From assembly GCA_031386985.1 (NCBI GenBank), contig JANNCV010000014.1, positions 80,774 through 144,773 on the forward strand: 64,000 nt of DNA. Direction: 5' to 3'. Origin of the DNA: JANJUB01 sp031386985. Lineage in GTDB: Bacteria > Armatimonadota > Fimbriimonadia > Fimbriimonadales > Fimbriimonadaceae. Below are positions 8,810 to 17,329 of the stretch, piece after piece. The notes below the pieces were generated by a model. The model searched no databases and was not told where the DNA came from. It saw nothing but the letters and a program-made list of their open reading frames with translations. The first letter of the stretch is position 1, and each line of letters starts with the position of its first letter. Both the position numbers and the translations under genes were made by a program.

Positions 8810-11383
8810 ATGCGAACACTATTCTTTTTCTCCCTCACGATTTTGGCTTCGGCGGGATCGGCTCAACCGTTTGTTGAGCTGTTTTCGGCCCAGGACATCA
8901 ATGCAACCTTTCAAGCCGTCGCGGTAGACGGCGGACGCAACGTATACATCGCGGGAGTTGAAGACGGCAACTTTTTCGCCCGACGCCTCGACCAGAACGG
9001 CTTCGAAATCTGGTCAACGGCCCTCTCGACGGCGAACGTAGCCGATGTAGATTCACTCGTTGTTGACAATGATGGCAACATCCATATGTCTGGTCGCACC
9101 GATGTCTCTGGTGCGACCGCGAAAATTTTCTTGGCTTCGTTCAACCGCACGGATGGCTCGGTGCGCTATACGAAATCCATTCCCAACATAACGTCTCAGT
9201 TGGCGCCAGTCAGAATCGCGGCGGCCCGCAGCGGTAACTCAGTTCTGCTGTATGTTGCCGCCACTTTCGTGGGAAGCACCACCGGCCTTGATGCACTTGC
9301 CCTGCGGATTAACCCGGCCACTGGTGCAGAAGTCTGGAGACGGCAGATTGATGGCGGGGCTTCCGCTGTTGATTTTGGCTTAGATATTTTCACAAACGCA
9401 ACGGGGTCTCCCTTTCTTAACGCACGCCTAAGTAGGCCAACGGGAGTGGTTGGGACGCTTCTGAGGTTATCCGGCACAGATGGCACGACGATCTTCCAGA
9501 GAGACCTCGGCCGCGGGTCTGTTCGAAACGGAATGGTCTCGATCAAGGGCACGAACAATATCGGTTTTCTGGGAGTTCCGGTCGGAGCGAATGATACGTT
9601 GTTCGCCCTCATTAACGGTTCTACCGGGGCCGTTATCCGTCAATCGGAAATTGCCGACTCGCCGGTCGGTGGCTTTTCTTCAAAGTCAGGGGACATGGTG
9701 GCCGGGCTGCTGAACTTGGGCGTTGCTAGAATGAGCGGTTCTACCGGCCTGTTTGCGACAATGTCAGTGGGGGAGCAGATTCAACGAGTTCTCTGTATTG
9801 ACGGTGCTGACCAGCTCATCCATGCACCAACAATTGTCGGCGGAGGCGGCGGACTCTTGCGACGCGGGCCAGCCGTAGCCGAGATACTCATTGCATTTGC
9901 GCCCCGGGCGGCCGTGGTTGATAATTTGAACAACATTGTGCTAATCGGCACGATTGGCGGTGTGAGTCACATCTTGAAGCTAAGCCAAGCGCTCGACGCA
10001 AACGCCGATACCATCGTTCAGCCATTTAGCACGACGCTAACGGCACTTGCCCCCGGCGTTCTAGTAAATGACGCTGGCTTTGGCGCAACCCTTGCAATAG
10101 AACAACAACCAACCAAGGGCACAGTCGTTCTGAGCCAGGATGGGAGCTTTGTCTACACTCCCGGCCCCCAGTTTATTGCGACCGACTCGTTCAGCTATCG
10201 CCTCACGAAGGGAGCTGAGACCGATGTGGCCAGCGTCACCGTTCGACGAACAAGCTTTGAATCATTGAGTTTAAACCTGAGCGGCATCGTGGGTGGACAA
10301 AATGTAAACGGAATCGTACGGATGACTCAGACTCCTACCGTTGGCCTGGAAGCCCTAATTTCTGATAACTCGACCGCGATTACTGTTCCAGCCTCAGTTT
10401 CCGTGAGCACTTCGGGGCTGATCACTTCCTTCCCAATTTCGTCCATTCCCGTGTCAAGTTCTTTTAGTGTCACTCTAACCGCTACCGTCGCGGGTGTAAC
10501 CAAGCAAGCAACGCTACTGATCAATCCGGGCGGATTGAAAGCGTTGACGCTTAATGCGGGTAGCTCAACGGTCGTCGCGGGTGACTCAAGGTCAATCAAG
10601 GTTGAAACAACCGGCATAAGTTCTTCCAAGACGGTTGCGATAACCGGATCAGGTCCCGAAGCCACTTTCCCGGCGAGCGTTGTCGTTCCAGCGGGAGCGA
10701 CAAGCACCTTCTTTGTTCTTTCGGTTCCCCAGAGAACGACACCGGCAAGTTTTACGTTGACGGCCAAGCTGTTTGAGACCACGAAATCGCTCACGATTTC
10801 AATCGAGCCGATGTCGAAAATCGCCACGCTTGCCGCTCCCCAGGTTGTTGTCGGCGGATTGCCCATAACATTCACTGTCACGCTCGACAAACCGACGCCG
10901 TACCTGCTTTTTGGAACGACACTCTTAACGCTAAATCCCGGAAATGTTGCCTCGATTTCCGGCGGTTTTGTGGTGGGAATTGGAAATACAACCGGTATCT
11001 TCCAAGCCCAAACTCAGGTGACAACAGCGTCGAAAGTCTTTACTGTTCAAGCAACCGTCGGCGGAGCATCAAAATCCCGCAATGTTCAAGTCATTCCTAG
11101 CCCGCTGCTCTCTATCGTGGCGTCTCCGTCCAGTGTAACGGGAGGTCAACCCTTATCGGTGACTGTTAATCTAAATAATCTTGCCCCCACGGGAGGGCTT
11201 GCGGTTGGATTATCTTCAAGTAGCGTGCTCGTTTCGATACCCTCTTCCGTTGTGGTTTCGGCTGGATCTTGGGCGGCAACTGTGCCCGCGACCACGCGCA
11301 CGGTTGCTTCGCCGCGCCTAGTTACGTTAACGGCAACCCTTTCTAATGTAACAAAAACGGCGGTTGTAACTCTAACGCCCTAG
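8810..11383 (+). CDS. Large secreted protein: propeller-like repeats plus Ig/cadherin-like domains
   Basis: 857-residue extracellular protein. MRTLFFFSLTILASAGSAQ is the signal peptide; I used ATG 8810 rather than upstream in-frame starts inside the RNase J gene. Residues about 20-395 contain repeats of the type GGRNVYIAG and DNDGNIHMSG, as in PQQ/SBBP-like propellers. Residues about 396-480 form a cadherin-like bacterial Ig domain (GVLVNDAGFGATL, GSFVYTPGPQF, DSFSYRLT). About four Ser/Thr/Val-rich Ig-like repeats follow to the C-terminus. There is no LPXTG, PEP-CTERM or transmembrane anchor. Likely a surface or matrix protein; ligand unknown. Confidence 0.75.
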   Translation: MRTLFFFSLTILASAGSAQPFVELFSAQDINATFQAVAVDGGRNVYIAGVEDGNFFARRLDQNGFEIWSTALSTANVADVDSLVVDNDGNIHMSGRTDVSGATAKIFLASFNRTDGSVRYTKSIPNITSQLAPVRIAAARSGNSVLLYVAATFVGSTTGLDALALRINPATGAEVWRRQIDGGASAVDFGLDIFTNATGSPFLNARLSRPTGVVGTLLRLSGTDGTTIFQRDLGRGSVRNGMVSIKGTNNIGFLGVPVGANDTLFALINGSTGAVIRQSEIADSPVGGFSSKSGDMVAGLLNLGVARMSGSTGLFATMSVGEQIQRVLCIDGADQLIHAPTIVGGGGGLLRRGPAVAEILIAFAPRAAVVDNLNNIVLIGTIGGVSHILKLSQALDANADTIVQPFSTTLTALAPGVLVNDAGFGATLAIEQQPTKGTVVLSQDGSFVYTPGPQFIATDSFSYRLTKGAETDVASVTVRRTSFESLSLNLSGIVGGQNVNGIVRMTQTPTVGLEALISDNSTAITVPASVSVSTSGLITSFPISSIPVSSSFSVTLTATVAGVTKQATLLINPGGLKALTLNAGSSTVVAGDSRSIKVETTGISSSKTVAITGSGPEATFPASVVVPAGATSTFFVLSVPQRTTPASFTLTAKLFETTKSLTISIEPMSKIATLAAPQVVVGGLPITFTVTLDKPTPYLLFGTTLLTLNPGNVASISGGFVVGIGNTTGIFQAQTQVTTASKVFTVQATVGGASKSRNVQVIPSPLLSIVASPSSVTGGQPLSVTVNLNNLAPTGGLAVGLSSSSVLVSIPSSVVVSAGSWAATVPATTRTVASPRLVTLTATLSNVTKTAVVTLTP

Positions 11384-11456
11384 CCTTGCTTATCGCGCAG
11401 CGCAGCACTTTCGGGGAATCGCTCATAGAGGAAAGATTATCAGCAATACTCGAAGG

Positions 11457-11813
11457 ATGTTAGATTATCTCTTTCTTTCGTCAAGAATTTCTGAGGGCGT
11501 GAACCAAGGGGAAGGCTCGGCGACTCGGGCCGCCCATGGGGCGGTAGATCAGGCTTTGATCCCGATTGAAAGTCGAATTGACGCGCTTGAACTCGCTTGC
11601 GCCGCAATGTGGGATATTTTGAAGCAGAAAGGCGGCCTAACCGACGCTGAACTGATCAAAGCGATTGAGCACGTTGACGGTCGCGATGGAAACGTAGACG
11701 GCAAAATCAGACCGGTTGAAGCCGTATGCCCGAACTGCAACCGAAAACTCATGACTAGGAGCCGCAAAGCCTGTGTTTGGTGCGGGGCGACTCTCAAGAT
11801 GTCCCCGTTCTGA
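11457..11813 (+). CDS. Zinc-ribbon hypothetical protein
   Basis: 118-residue cytoplasmic protein. The N-terminal 75 residues are largely helical (ALIPIESRIDALELACAAMW), and the C-terminus is a CPNCNRKLMTRSRKACVWCG zinc ribbon (C91, C94, C106, C109). ATG 11457 has GAAGG directly before it. Standalone zinc ribbons of this kind often mediate protein or nucleic-acid contacts; I do not recognise a named family. It follows the large secreted protein by 73 bases on the same strand. Confidence 0.65.
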   Translation: MLDYLFLSSRISEGVNQGEGSATRAAHGAVDQALIPIESRIDALELACAAMWDILKQKGGLTDAELIKAIEHVDGRDGNVDGKIRPVEAVCPNCNRKLMTRSRKACVWCGATLKMSPF

Positions 11814-12152
11814 ACTCCCGGTGACGGCCAACTTCAGCCAGCTCGCTCGCCATTAGCTTTCAGTTCGATATTCAGGAATTGCGCGCGGATGGCATCCACA
11901 GTTGTTCCCTAGTTCAGCCCCAAGCGCGGTCAGAGCCCGCGCATTCTAGAGGTCTATGGCTAATCGCCGCGTGCCCCGAAAATCCATGATCCCAAAATTA
12001 GGTCACTTTCTTATCAAAATCGGTCAACATGCAAAGGAAATCGCTCCAAATGCCAGTAAAATCGGTCCAAGTATGAAAATGCGTTCGCTGCCGAAGAGCT
12101 CAAGGTAAGACACGCCTCAAATGGAGTAAAAGAAGCGTAGGAAAAAAACGCG
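11814..12152. other. 339-base intergenic region
   Basis: No convincing coding frame on either strand. The main structure is the three-copy 21-bp direct repeat at 12017-12079; the sequence after it up to the gene at 12153 is A/G-rich and provides the site TAGGA ahead of the start codon. Confidence 0.6.
12017..12079. repeat. Three direct repeats at exact 21-bp spacing
   Basis: Copies begin at 12017, 12038 and 12059. Shared cores are AAATCGGTCAACATG, AAATCGCTCCAAATG and AAATCGGTCCAAGTATG; the last few bases of each 21-bp unit differ. The spacing equals two helical turns, as in arrays bound by a regulator on one face of DNA. It lies 74-136 bases before the start of the gene at 12153, so an operator is plausible; a decaying minisatellite is the alternative. 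Confidence 0.6.
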
Positions 12153-14234
12153 ATGCTCACCTTACTGCTAACCCTTTCCCTTCCCGGCCAAATCGAGTTC
12201 AAGCCCGGCGTGGCTCGCATCCCCTTTATCGTCGCTCAACTCGCCGAAAAATCGGGCCAAAAGCTACGTTCCAGTCTGAATCTTCAGAATGACGTCGTTG
12301 GGGTCATTGCTCCAAGAGCCTCGAAAGAAGAGATCATGGCTCAGCTCGCGGGAATCGTTGACGGCGAATGGGTGACTCAGGGCGATGAGAAAATTCTGAT
12401 TCGCACAGAAGCTACCGAGAAACGACAGGCCGCCGAAAGTCGCCAAAGGCTGATCAAGCGCATTCAGGAAGGCCTCGACAAACTTCCCGGCGACTACTTG
12501 CCCGAGGGCCCGGAGCAACAAAAGGCCATCGCGGAGTTTAAGCGATTGAACAGCCTCATGGACCCGCAGAACTTTGATGCAGCCGTCTGGCGAAAGCGCG
12601 AAGCGGCATCGAATTCGGCGCCCTTGATGCGATTCATGTACAAAACTCTGAAGAAAATCGGAGCCTCGCAACTGACAGAAAAGAACGCATGGGGCCGACT
12701 TGTGTTTACGTTGAATCCTAACCGGCTTCAAAAGAAGCTACCCATTACCCCGATCGAACTAGAAACCCTGTCTAAAAGGCAGATGCAGTTTTCCGATGAA
12801 GTGGGCGAGATAGATAACTCGATGCAGATATACTCCCCCGTTTCTAAGCTAAAGAGCCCGATAACCAATGTCGTGATGAGCGTAAAGCAAAATTCAATCC
12901 TAACTAACGGTTCCCTGACTTGCAAGATGAGCATTGTGGATGCCAAGGGCCGGATTTTGACCAACCTAACCCACAGCTTTAGCTCATTTCTAGCGGAGGG
13001 CCCGCCGACAGTGCTGCCCGCCGGCAAGGATAAGGTGATTGAACTGGACAAACCGAGCAAGCTCCTATTAGCGCTGGCTAAGAACATGGAAAATGGCCCG
13101 GTTTCGGGGGCGGTTCCGTCGGAGCTAACGGGCTTCTTTATGCGGCCCGATGCAAACGAACCGACCGCGCTGATTACTAACGAGATTCTTCGCGAGGTCG
13201 CAGCCGCCTCGCAAAAGAACGTGATTGCATCGCTAGATGATATACAGTTTTTTCTACTCGCTTACAGCAGTGCCGACGGCAAACCTACCGTTCGGCGTTT
13301 TGAATCCGCCCTCAATCAGACGGATGGCGTGCGCGATGAGAAGGACGGTTGGATTCGATATCGCCCCCTTGATCCAACTCAAACACGTACGGTACGAGTG
13401 GATCGGGTGATGTTGGCCGACCATTTTCGCAGGGTTGAAAAAGGGACTTCCCGGCTAGAATCTTTCGCTGAAATGGCGCTCAAGCATCGCGAGCTCTTGG
13501 AGGATACGTCCTATCCCATCTTCTTCTTGCTCCTCGGGCAAGAGCCTCCCGGTTCGTACGGTTCTTCGCTCAATACGATGCGTCTGTTCGGCTTGCTCTC
13601 TCCCGAGCAGAAGAAATTGGCCGCAACCGAACGGAGGTTGAACTTAACGCCGCGCGATCTCACCCGTGATCAATACAAGATTGTAGAGGCGATTGCTTAT
13701 GGCGAGGAGAATGTGATGAGCCACGCGCCCGTCGAGCAGTCCGACGCAGACGCTCAGGACGGCTATGTGGCGAACCTAATCGAGCCCACGAGCTTGTTTC
13801 CAAACGGGCTAACCGACCCGTTCTTGATCATGGTTGGTGCCACCGATAAGCCCTCATGGTTCGGCTTGCATCGCTACGGATCGCGGCCCGCAGATCCTAA
13901 TTCGATGGCCTGGGAGCTGATCCAAATGGAACGCCAAGATTTGTTCCCTTACGCGGCTTCCATGGATATTCAAAACACGAAATACGCTCAAGGACACATG
14001 CGACAATGGGATTTTTCGTTTACGCTAACCCCGAGTGGCGCGATTAACCAACAGCTAACCGATAACACGATCCCCACTGGAGCGGGCAAACCTTATCGAG
14101 ACCTGCCCGAGGATCTAAAAACTGAGGTTCAGAAAGCCCTCGCGCAACTGAGAGAGGCTTACAAAAACACAAAGCCAGGTGAACTCGGCCTTGGTGGACG
14201 CAAAAACCCGCCGCCCAGAGCGAATCGAAAATGA
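12153..14234 (+). CDS. Secreted hypothetical protein with STN-like N-terminus
   Basis: 693-residue protein with a short hydrophobic start (MLTLLLTLSLPGQ). Residues about 13-88 (RIPFIVAQLAEKSGQKL ... IVDGEWVTQGDEKILIRT) look like the small STN/secretin-type alpha-beta domain that reads out a beta-strand and a helix. The remaining 600 residues have no motif I recognise. The stop overlaps the start of the next gene as ATGA (14231-14234), so the two are translationally coupled and may form one envelope machine. TAGGA 12 bases upstream of the ATG is a fair ribosome site. Function unknown. Confidence 0.65.
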   Translation: MLTLLLTLSLPGQIEFKPGVARIPFIVAQLAEKSGQKLRSSLNLQNDVVGVIAPRASKEEIMAQLAGIVDGEWVTQGDEKILIRTEATEKRQAAESRQRLIKRIQEGLDKLPGDYLPEGPEQQKAIAEFKRLNSLMDPQNFDAAVWRKREAASNSAPLMRFMYKTLKKIGASQLTEKNAWGRLVFTLNPNRLQKKLPITPIELETLSKRQMQFSDEVGEIDNSMQIYSPVSKLKSPITNVVMSVKQNSILTNGSLTCKMSIVDAKGRILTNLTHSFSSFLAEGPPTVLPAGKDKVIELDKPSKLLLALAKNMENGPVSGAVPSELTGFFMRPDANEPTALITNEILREVAAASQKNVIASLDDIQFFLLAYSSADGKPTVRRFESALNQTDGVRDEKDGWIRYRPLDPTQTRTVRVDRVMLADHFRRVEKGTSRLESFAEMALKHRELLEDTSYPIFFLLLGQEPPGSYGSSLNTMRLFGLLSPEQKKLAATERRLNLTPRDLTRDQYKIVEAIAYGEENVMSHAPVEQSDADAQDGYVANLIEPTSLFPNGLTDPFLIMVGATDKPSWFGLHRYGSRPADPNSMAWELIQMERQDLFPYAASMDIQNTKYAQGHMRQWDFSFTLTPSGAINQQLTDNTIPTGAGKPYRDLPEDLKTEVQKALAQLREAYKNTKPGELGLGGRKNPPPRANRK

Positions 14235-15121
14235 AAGCTCGATTCTGGGTCGTTTGCGCGGTTGTTCTTATCGCTCCGAGCGCGAGTGCAAACGGAGCGA
14301 TGGGGCTGGGGCTGGAGATGTTCGACCTGACGTATTGGTTCGCTTACGTAGTTGTTATCATTGCACTGGAAGCTTGGCTGATCGGCAGATACGTTAAGGC
14401 GACGACCTTTTCCAGCATCGTTACGGCGATCATCGCCAATTTGTTGACAGGTGTGTTTTGCGGCGGCCTCGGGTGCATTGCGCCGTTTCTTCACTATCCG
14501 ATCATCGGCACCCTCGATAATCCGAGGCCGTTTCCAAACGCGATTGCGCTGCTGACTCTCTTTGCGATTCCATCCGGGCTGATGGAGATGATCCTTTGGG
14601 AGCGAGCGGCGCTGGTGAAGAATAACTTCAAGAACTATCGCTATATTGTATTGATTCACCTTCTGACGGTTCCGGTTGGTTTAGGGGTTTTGTTGATTCC
14701 GGAAAGGCCGTACCGTGGACTTGAGGCGTTTACAATGGGGGCACGGCGCCAGTCATTGCGAGATGCGGAGACCGCTCTCACTGTGTACATTTCTGAACAT
14801 GGCCGATTGCCCCTTGGAAACTCGCCAAAAGAAATCCTGCGCGAACTTTACCGTTTTGACCCCGACCTCAAAGAGAGCGATTGGTATGCCCCTCAGTTCA
14901 GTCGGTTCAGCCTCGGCGAATCGTTTGAGCATCCGTTTGAAATGAACCCGCGCTTGGTCGGTTTAAGATTCACGGAATATGTAGCCGGCCCGGACGAGAA
15001 TTGGGTGTGGTATATGCGTTACCGCTCCTCCGGCGGGCACGGGTTTGGGCTCCGTGTGGACGTCAATTCGGGCCAGGTTCAGAAGAGTTTCGTTGCGAAT
15101 GATCTGGATTTTGGCAAATGA
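14231..15121 (+). CDS. Polytopic membrane protein with pseudopilin-like C-terminal domain
   Basis: 296 residues. A signal or first helix (VVCAVVLIAPSASA) is followed by about four more hydrophobic segments up to residue 165. The C-terminal 130 residues are soluble: ARRQSLRDAETALTVYISEH, then GRLPLGNSPKEILRELYRFD and EYVAGPDENWVWYMRY. The layout (an Ala-rich helix, G-x-LP, later a GPDENW-type turn) recalls the globular domain of major pseudopilins such as GspG, without the pilin-type N-terminus. That likeness is my inference. Coupled to the preceding gene by a 4-base overlap and followed by a terminator. Confidence 0.6.
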   Translation: MKARFWVVCAVVLIAPSASANGAMGLGLEMFDLTYWFAYVVVIIALEAWLIGRYVKATTFSSIVTAIIANLLTGVFCGGLGCIAPFLHYPIIGTLDNPRPFPNAIALLTLFAIPSGLMEMILWERAALVKNNFKNYRYIVLIHLLTVPVGLGVLLIPERPYRGLEAFTMGARRQSLRDAETALTVYISEHGRLPLGNSPKEILRELYRFDPDLKESDWYAPQFSRFSLGESFEHPFEMNPRLVGLRFTEYVAGPDENWVWYMRYRSSGGHGFGLRVDVNSGQVQKSFVANDLDFGK

Positions 15122-15133
15122 ACGATCAACAAT

Positions 15134-15156
15134 AAAGGAGCCCATAAGGCTCCTTT
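15134..15156. terminator. Bidirectional hairpin terminator
   Basis: AAAGGAGCC (15134-15142) pairs with GGCTCCTTT (15148-15156) around a 5-base loop, giving A-rich and T-rich flanks in both directions. It separates the convergent membrane protein gene (stop 15121) and rpmF (stop 15180). Confidence 0.8.
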
Positions 15157-15179
15157 AGAATTTTATGATTTCAAGAAAG

Positions 15180-15362
15180 TTAGTCTTTGAAACCCGGCAA
15201 CCGACGACCCTTATAATAGCCGTCGGGTGTCGCATTGTGTCGAAGCACATAAGGCTCGCCGCCAACTTGCTTGTTCACATCAATTTCAGGCATTACGGCC
15301 TTATAGTTCGTTCGGCGCAGTGCGGTGCGCTGGTGGCTAAATCTTCGTTTTGGATTTGGCAT
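15180..15362 (-). CDS. rpmF: Ribosomal protein bL32, zinc-free form
   Basis: 60-residue large-subunit protein bL32, recognised from MPNPKRRFSHQRTALRRTNY and the C-terminal GYYKGRRL. The two Cys pairs that hold zinc in the C+ form are absent (EPYVLRHNATPDGYYKG has none), so this is a C- type that does not need zinc. It begins one base before the stop of rpmG, so rpmG-rpmF is one tight operon. In most bacteria rpmF instead sits between yceD and plsX; here that place (21.27 kb) is empty. Confidence 0.9.
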   Translation of the reverse strand: MPNPKRRFSHQRTALRRTNYKAVMPEIDVNKQVGGEPYVLRHNATPDGYYKGRRLPGFKD

Positions 15363-15533
15363 TTATTTCTTCTCCCGGTGTAGCGTGTGTTTACGCAACC
15401 TGCGGTTGTATTTCATCAATTCCAAGCGCTCGGTTGTGTTGCGCTTGTTCTTGGTGGTCGTGTAATAATTTTTACCGTCTTCGGTACACACGATCCGAAT
15501 GATTTCTCTAATATCGCCTTTCTTTTTCGCCAT
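15363..15533 (-). CDS. rpmG: Ribosomal protein bL33, zinc-free form
   Basis: 56-residue bL33 (KNYYTTTKNKRNTTERLELM ... YNRRLRKHTLHREKK). The usual CxxC pairs are reduced to a single Cys (IVCTEDG; KYNRRLRKH lacks both later cysteines), so it is a C- form like its neighbour bL32. ATG 15533 is chosen because it gives the standard MAKKKGD start; the longer open frame to 15803 has no support. A hairpin followed by six T lies 18 bases upstream. Confidence 0.92.
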   Translation of the reverse strand: MAKKKGDIREIIRIVCTEDGKNYYTTTKNKRNTTERLELMKYNRRLRKHTLHREKK

Positions 15534-15551
15534 GGCGGTCCACTGATCCTT

Positions 15552-15589
15552 AAAAAATGCCCACAAAATTGGGCAACGCTCAGATTGTA
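15552..15589 (-). promoter_or_regulatory. rpmG leader: -10 box then hairpin plus T6
   Basis: On the minus strand TACAAT (15584-15589; TTGCGC 18 bases upstream at 15608-15613) is followed within 8 bases by the hairpin TGCCCA/TGGGCA (15575-15570 and 15563-15558, 6-base loop), then TTTTTT (15557-15552). Transcripts from this box would begin at the hairpin, resembling an attenuator ahead of the ribosomal protein genes. Alternatively the hairpin is simply the terminator of the upstream O-methyltransferase, 180 bases away. Confidence 0.4.
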
Positions 15590-15754
15590 GCAGATTAGAC
15601 GGAGGCGGCGCAAGCATACGCGGGACGACCGCCGCGCTTTGGACTGAAAGAGGCTTGATGCACTGTGCATCTCGTCCAAAAATAGATTCCGTGGAGCTGG
15701 AAATGTTCTTCACTGTGACGAAGCGGCCGAAAGACTTCAAACACTGGGGTAGCA

Positions 15755-16408
15755 TCAGCGCCTTTGAACCAGCGTTACCCCATCCCCGATGGGAGCGAGG
15801 CACACATCAATTCGCTCATCTTGATGAATGAACGCATTCAGCTCGCGAATGGCGATGGTGCTTTCATCTTGAGCAGAAGAATCCACAACCTTTCCGCCCC
15901 AAAGCACATTATCAACTGCAATCAAACCCCCTTTACGCACCAGCTTCAGGCAAGCCTCGTAGTAGCCACGATAGTTGGGCTTATCGGCATCAATGAAGGC
16001 AAAGTCGAACTCTCGACCCCCAACGATCAAGGCCTCTACGGTTTCAAGCGCCGGTGCAATGCGAAGTTCTATCTTCGATGAAACTCCCGCCCTTTCCCAA
16101 AACGTGCGCCCAATTGAAGTGAACTCTTCACTAATATCGCAAGCCGTGATCGTTCCATTTTGCGGAAGGGCGAGGGCAACGGCGAGTGCCGAGTAACCTG
16201 TGAACACCCCTATTTCAAGATAACGAGTCGCCGAAATCGCCCGAGCCATGAAAGCTAAGAACTGGGCTTCATCCGGAGAAATTTGATACATTGCGTCTTC
16301 TCGCTGGGCGGTAAGCTCCCTCAACTCGCGCATGATGACGGGCTCCCGTACCCAGTTGGCGACAATATAATCCCCGAGCAAATCAGGATAAAGAAATGAA
16401 CTACCCAT
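15755..16408 (-). CDS. SAM-dependent O-methyltransferase, family 3 (COMT-like)
   Basis: 217-residue class I methyltransferase of the catechol/caffeoyl-CoA O-methyltransferase family, which moves a methyl group from SAM to a hydroxyl in a metal-dependent way. Seen: RYLEIGVFTGYSALAVALA (SAM-binding motif I), FAFIDADKPNYRGYYE (metal-binding Asp) and GGLIAVDNVLWGGKVVD (motif with second metal ligands). ATG 16408 or 16420 are possible; with 16408 a TATGCT box lies 7 bases upstream. Natural substrate unknown. Confidence 0.9.
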   Translation of the reverse strand: MGSSFLYPDLLGDYIVANWVREPVIMRELRELTAQREDAMYQISPDEAQFLAFMARAISATRYLEIGVFTGYSALAVALALPQNGTITACDISEEFTSIGRTFWERAGVSSKIELRIAPALETVEALIVGGREFDFAFIDADKPNYRGYYEACLKLVRKGGLIAVDNVLWGGKVVDSSAQDESTIAIRELNAFIHQDERIDVCLAPIGDGVTLVQRR

Positions 16409-16467
16409 GCCGATCAGCATACCGGGGATGGCTTTTGAAGAAATCCGGCGGGTAATGTTCTAGAACC

Positions 16468-16629
16468 ATGTCAAGACCATCAAAGAAAGAAATCAAAGCG
16501 GCTTTAGAGAAACTTCGCGAGCCAAAGGCAGCCTCTGACGGTAAAGGGCCAGTGGGCGGATCGGATATTGCCAAACCTACGGGCAAGGCGCCGAACAAAG
16601 GAAATCGGATTCGCAAGCAGGGTGTTTAG
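16468..16629 (+). CDS. Small basic hypothetical protein
   Basis: 53-residue Lys/Gly/Pro-rich protein (MSRPSKKEIKAALEKLREPK ... KGNRIRKQGV). The helical KKEIKAALEKLREPK start and the basic tail look like real coding sequence, and the frame fills the gap between the O-methyltransferase and mtnC, overlapping the mtnC stop by 4 bases tail to tail. I have a vague memory of similar small RIRKQG-ending proteins in related phyla but cannot name a family. No strong ribosome site is visible. Confidence 0.5.
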   Translation: MSRPSKKEIKAALEKLREPKAASDGKGPVGGSDIAKPTGKAPNKGNRIRKQGV

Positions 16630-17291
16630 CGCGGGATCTGGAAAAACGATCCGACCGAAATGGGATAGTTGTTCGTTTCTGTGTCCCGCAGCACCAGCGT
16701 TGCATTCATCCCGCTTTGCCGCGCGGCTTCAACTTCCTCCAGGATGTCACTGAGAAAGAGAACTTCTGAGGAGGCTTTCCCGATACTGGAGACAATCTTG
16801 ACGTAGCTAGCGGGCTCTCTCTTCGGTCCGGTGGTTGTATCGAAAAAGGATGTAATCAATGGGGTGAGATTGTTATGAGGAATGTTTCCGAAAAGCAGTT
16901 TCTGAGCAAGGACACTGCCCGAAGAGAATATATGGATCGTAGATCCTTCCGAAATCCATCTCTGCATCGAAATCCCTACATCTGGATAGACCTCGCCCAT
17001 CAACTTGTGCGCCCCATAACCTTGCTCCCAGATCAATCCTTGGATCGTTTTGAGGCCAGTTGACTTCCGATCATGATCCATTAGCCACTCTAAGTAGCCG
17101 ACAAGATCAGTCCAATGCTCTTTCGCATCTTCTTCCTCGGCAAGTCCTTGGGCAATTTCGGCGAGTTCGGCTCCGTGCGCCTCCACGTACTCTCGCAAAT
17201 GCTTTCGAGCGTATGGAAACAGCGTTCGCGTAACGAAGTCAATCGGCGTGGTTGTTCCTTCAATATCCAGTAAGTAGGCGGCGAATCTCAT
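16626..17291 (-). CDS. mtnC: Enolase-phosphatase E1 (methionine salvage)
   Basis: 221-residue HAD-family enzyme that enolises 2,3-diketo-5-methylthiopentyl-1-phosphate and removes the phosphate to give the acireductone. Seen: YLLDIEGTTTPIDFV, with catalytic Asp9 and the MtnC-specific Glu11 in DIEGTT; IHIFSSGSVLAQKLLFG (HAD motif II Ser); and VLFLSDILEEVEAA (motif IV Asp). The ATG at 17291 gives the normal N-terminus. Last gene of a mtnB-mtnD-mtnC operon, 38 bases after mtnD. Confidence 0.95.
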   Translation of the reverse strand: MRFAAYLLDIEGTTTPIDFVTRTLFPYARKHLREYVEAHGAELAEIAQGLAEEEDAKEHWTDLVGYLEWLMDHDRKSTGLKTIQGLIWEQGYGAHKLMGEVYPDVGISMQRWISEGSTIHIFSSGSVLAQKLLFGNIPHNNLTPLITSFFDTTTGPKREPASYVKIVSSIGKASSEVLFLSDILEEVEAARQSGMNATLVLRDTETNNYPISVGSFFQIPR

Positions 17292-17329
17292 CTTAGAGTG
17301 CGCGGGCTCCCGACCGCGCTTGCGATCAA

